DNA of 7,838 nt from Gemmatimonadaceae bacterium (lineage in GTDB: Bacteria > Gemmatimonadota > Gemmatimonadetes > Gemmatimonadales > Gemmatimonadaceae): assembly GCA_013813605.1 (NCBI GenBank), contig JACCRL010000118.1:1-7838 (forward strand). The letters run 5' to 3'. This document shows, piece after piece, positions 7,375-7,838 of the stretch. Position numbers and translations under genes: made by a program. The first letter of the stretch is position 1; each line of letters opens with the position of its first letter. A model generated the notes under the pieces. The model worked only from the letters and a program-made list of their open reading frames with translations, did not search any database and was not told where the DNA came from.

Positions 7375-7391
7375 CGGAAAAAAGCTCGGGC
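7372..7391 (-). promoter_or_regulatory. Possible anti-P1 hairpin of the riboswitch
   Basis: On the minus strand GCCCG (7391-7387) pairs with CGGGC (7376-7372) around the loop AGCTTTTTTC. Its 3' arm shares bases 7374-7372 with the 5' strand of the proposed P1, so the two cannot form fully together. This would give an alternative ON fold with the Shine-Dalgarno free. The U-run lies inside the loop, so it is not a Rho-independent terminator. The stem is only five base pairs. Confidence 0.4.
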
Positions 7392-7402
7392 GTACGTTTC
7401 AA

Positions 7403-7423
7403 GAGAGACATTCCCAGTCTCTC
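7403..7423 (-). other. 5'-leader hairpin upstream of the riboswitch
   Basis: A perfect 7-bp inverted repeat, GAGAGAC (7423-7417) and GTCTCTC (7409-7403), closes a 7-base loop TGGGAAT. Its first base falls about where transcription from the promoter at 7459-7431 should begin, so the mRNA would start with a stem-loop. That may protect the 5' end. No U-tract follows it on the minus strand, so it is not a terminator in that direction. Confidence 0.45.
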
Positions 7424-7430
7424 AAGGGTC

Positions 7431-7459
7431 ACTATTTTTGCTTTTCCGACCTAAGTCAA
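7431..7459 (-). promoter_or_regulatory. Candidate sigma70-type promoter for the riboswitch/M15 transcript
   Basis: On the minus strand TTGACT (7459-7454, five of six matches to the -35 consensus) is followed after exactly 17 bases by AATAGT (7436-7431, four of six matches to TATAAT). Start of transcription is predicted near 7423, giving a leader of about 160 bases that contains the whole aptamer. The local AT-richness and the position relative to the riboswitch support it. Confidence 0.5.
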
Positions 7460-7499
7460 AGTGGCAGTGTTCTCCTTTAATCGCCGGTGACACTTCGTG

Positions 7500-7838
7500 T
7501 TAACGGCTCGACCTCAAGTGAAGTCTCCATCCGCCTTTTCCCTCGTCCGGAGGTCTTGACCCCCTTCCCGCCCTTTGCGAACAAGCCGTCGCGCCGCTGG
7601 AAAATTCCATGTCGCGCCGTGCCGCGGGCAGATTCGATAACACTCCGGATTTTTTTGGAGATCGCTTCCGAAACGTTGAGGACAAAGAGGATACGCCGTT
7701 GCCCGCCATTTAGGCAGACGCTTTTGCATCGATAAAGCGTGACCGCTCTTTCAAAACTGCCGTCTGAATGGTGAATGAATTCAACTCTCGATCTCGCGCA
7801 AAAAACTTCCTGGTTCAGCCGAACCGGCAAAATCGTCG
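7500..7838. other. Stretch with no recognised gene
   Basis: No convincing coding region was found between the M15 promoter region and the right edge. Open frames here have TTG-type starts, no good ribosome binding site and no family resemblance. The base composition looks less GC-rich than in the genes, with several A and T runs, which fits an intergenic region. It contains the inverted repeat at 7718-7740. A gene beginning beyond the right edge could have its promoter here, but I cannot identify one. Confidence 0.5.
7718..7740. repeat. Perfect 7-bp inverted repeat (possible stem-loop)
   Basis: ACGCTTT (7718-7724) and AAAGCGT (7734-7740) are exact inverted copies around a 9-base centre, TGCATCGAT, which itself contains the palindrome ATCGAT. 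It could be an RNA hairpin or a dimeric DNA-binding site. No T-run follows on either strand, so a Rho-independent terminator is unlikely. Confidence 0.35.

Noticed and set aside
7637..7656. CTCC-GGATTTTTTT-GGAG as a terminator
   Set aside because: The stem has only four base pairs and the T-run is inside the loop, not after the stem.
7477..7830. A 117-codon minus-strand open frame upstream of the M15 promoter
   Set aside because: It would start at TTG with no ribosome binding site, resembles no known family, and lies in a region whose composition differs from that of the genes. A small unknown protein cannot be wholly excluded.

Overview
The window comes from a GC-rich, probably free-living bacterium. 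A didermic soil or sediment lineage such as Gemmatimonadota fits best: it has an ACE-type M2 peptidase, a PD40-propeller lipoprotein, an M15/DUF882-type peptidase with a calcium-loop-like insert, and a multi-sensor histidine kinase. This assignment rests on gene content and remembered family distribution, not on a marker gene.

Layout: one plus-strand gene (117-2990) encodes a membrane-bound hybrid-sensor histidine kinase (CHASE3-like, GAF, PAS, HisKA, HATPase) with an extra C-terminal helical domain resembling the RsbRD N-terminal domain. It meets, tail to tail and with a 4-base overlap, a run of three minus-strand genes. In transcription order these are an exported M15-type zinc peptidase (7261-6140), a TolB-like beta-propeller lipoprotein (6022-4967) and a periplasmic M2 dipeptidyl carboxypeptidase of the angiotensin-converting-enzyme family (4834-2987). 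Gaps between them are 117 and 132 bases with no clear terminator, so co-transcription is possible but unproven. All three products carry export signals, so the run looks like an envelope or periplasmic set.

The most notable element is in the long leader of the M15 gene. On the minus strand, about 7374-7264, there is a class I cyclic-di-GMP (GEMM) riboswitch: the GGCAAA element, a GAAA-capped P2 hairpin, the GACGCAAAGCC core, a P3 hairpin and the terminal GCCGAA. Its closing helix P1 can be drawn to include the Shine-Dalgarno sequence, which suggests a translational OFF switch. An upstream 5-bp hairpin competes for the 5' strand of P1. A sigma70-like promoter lies just upstream (7459-7431). 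The window therefore appears to hold a c-di-GMP-responsive cell-wall peptidase gene, possibly leading a three-gene envelope operon.

From about 7500 to 7838 I recognise no gene, only a perfect 7-bp inverted repeat. No tRNA, rRNA, CRISPR array, insertion sequence or phage gene was recognised.
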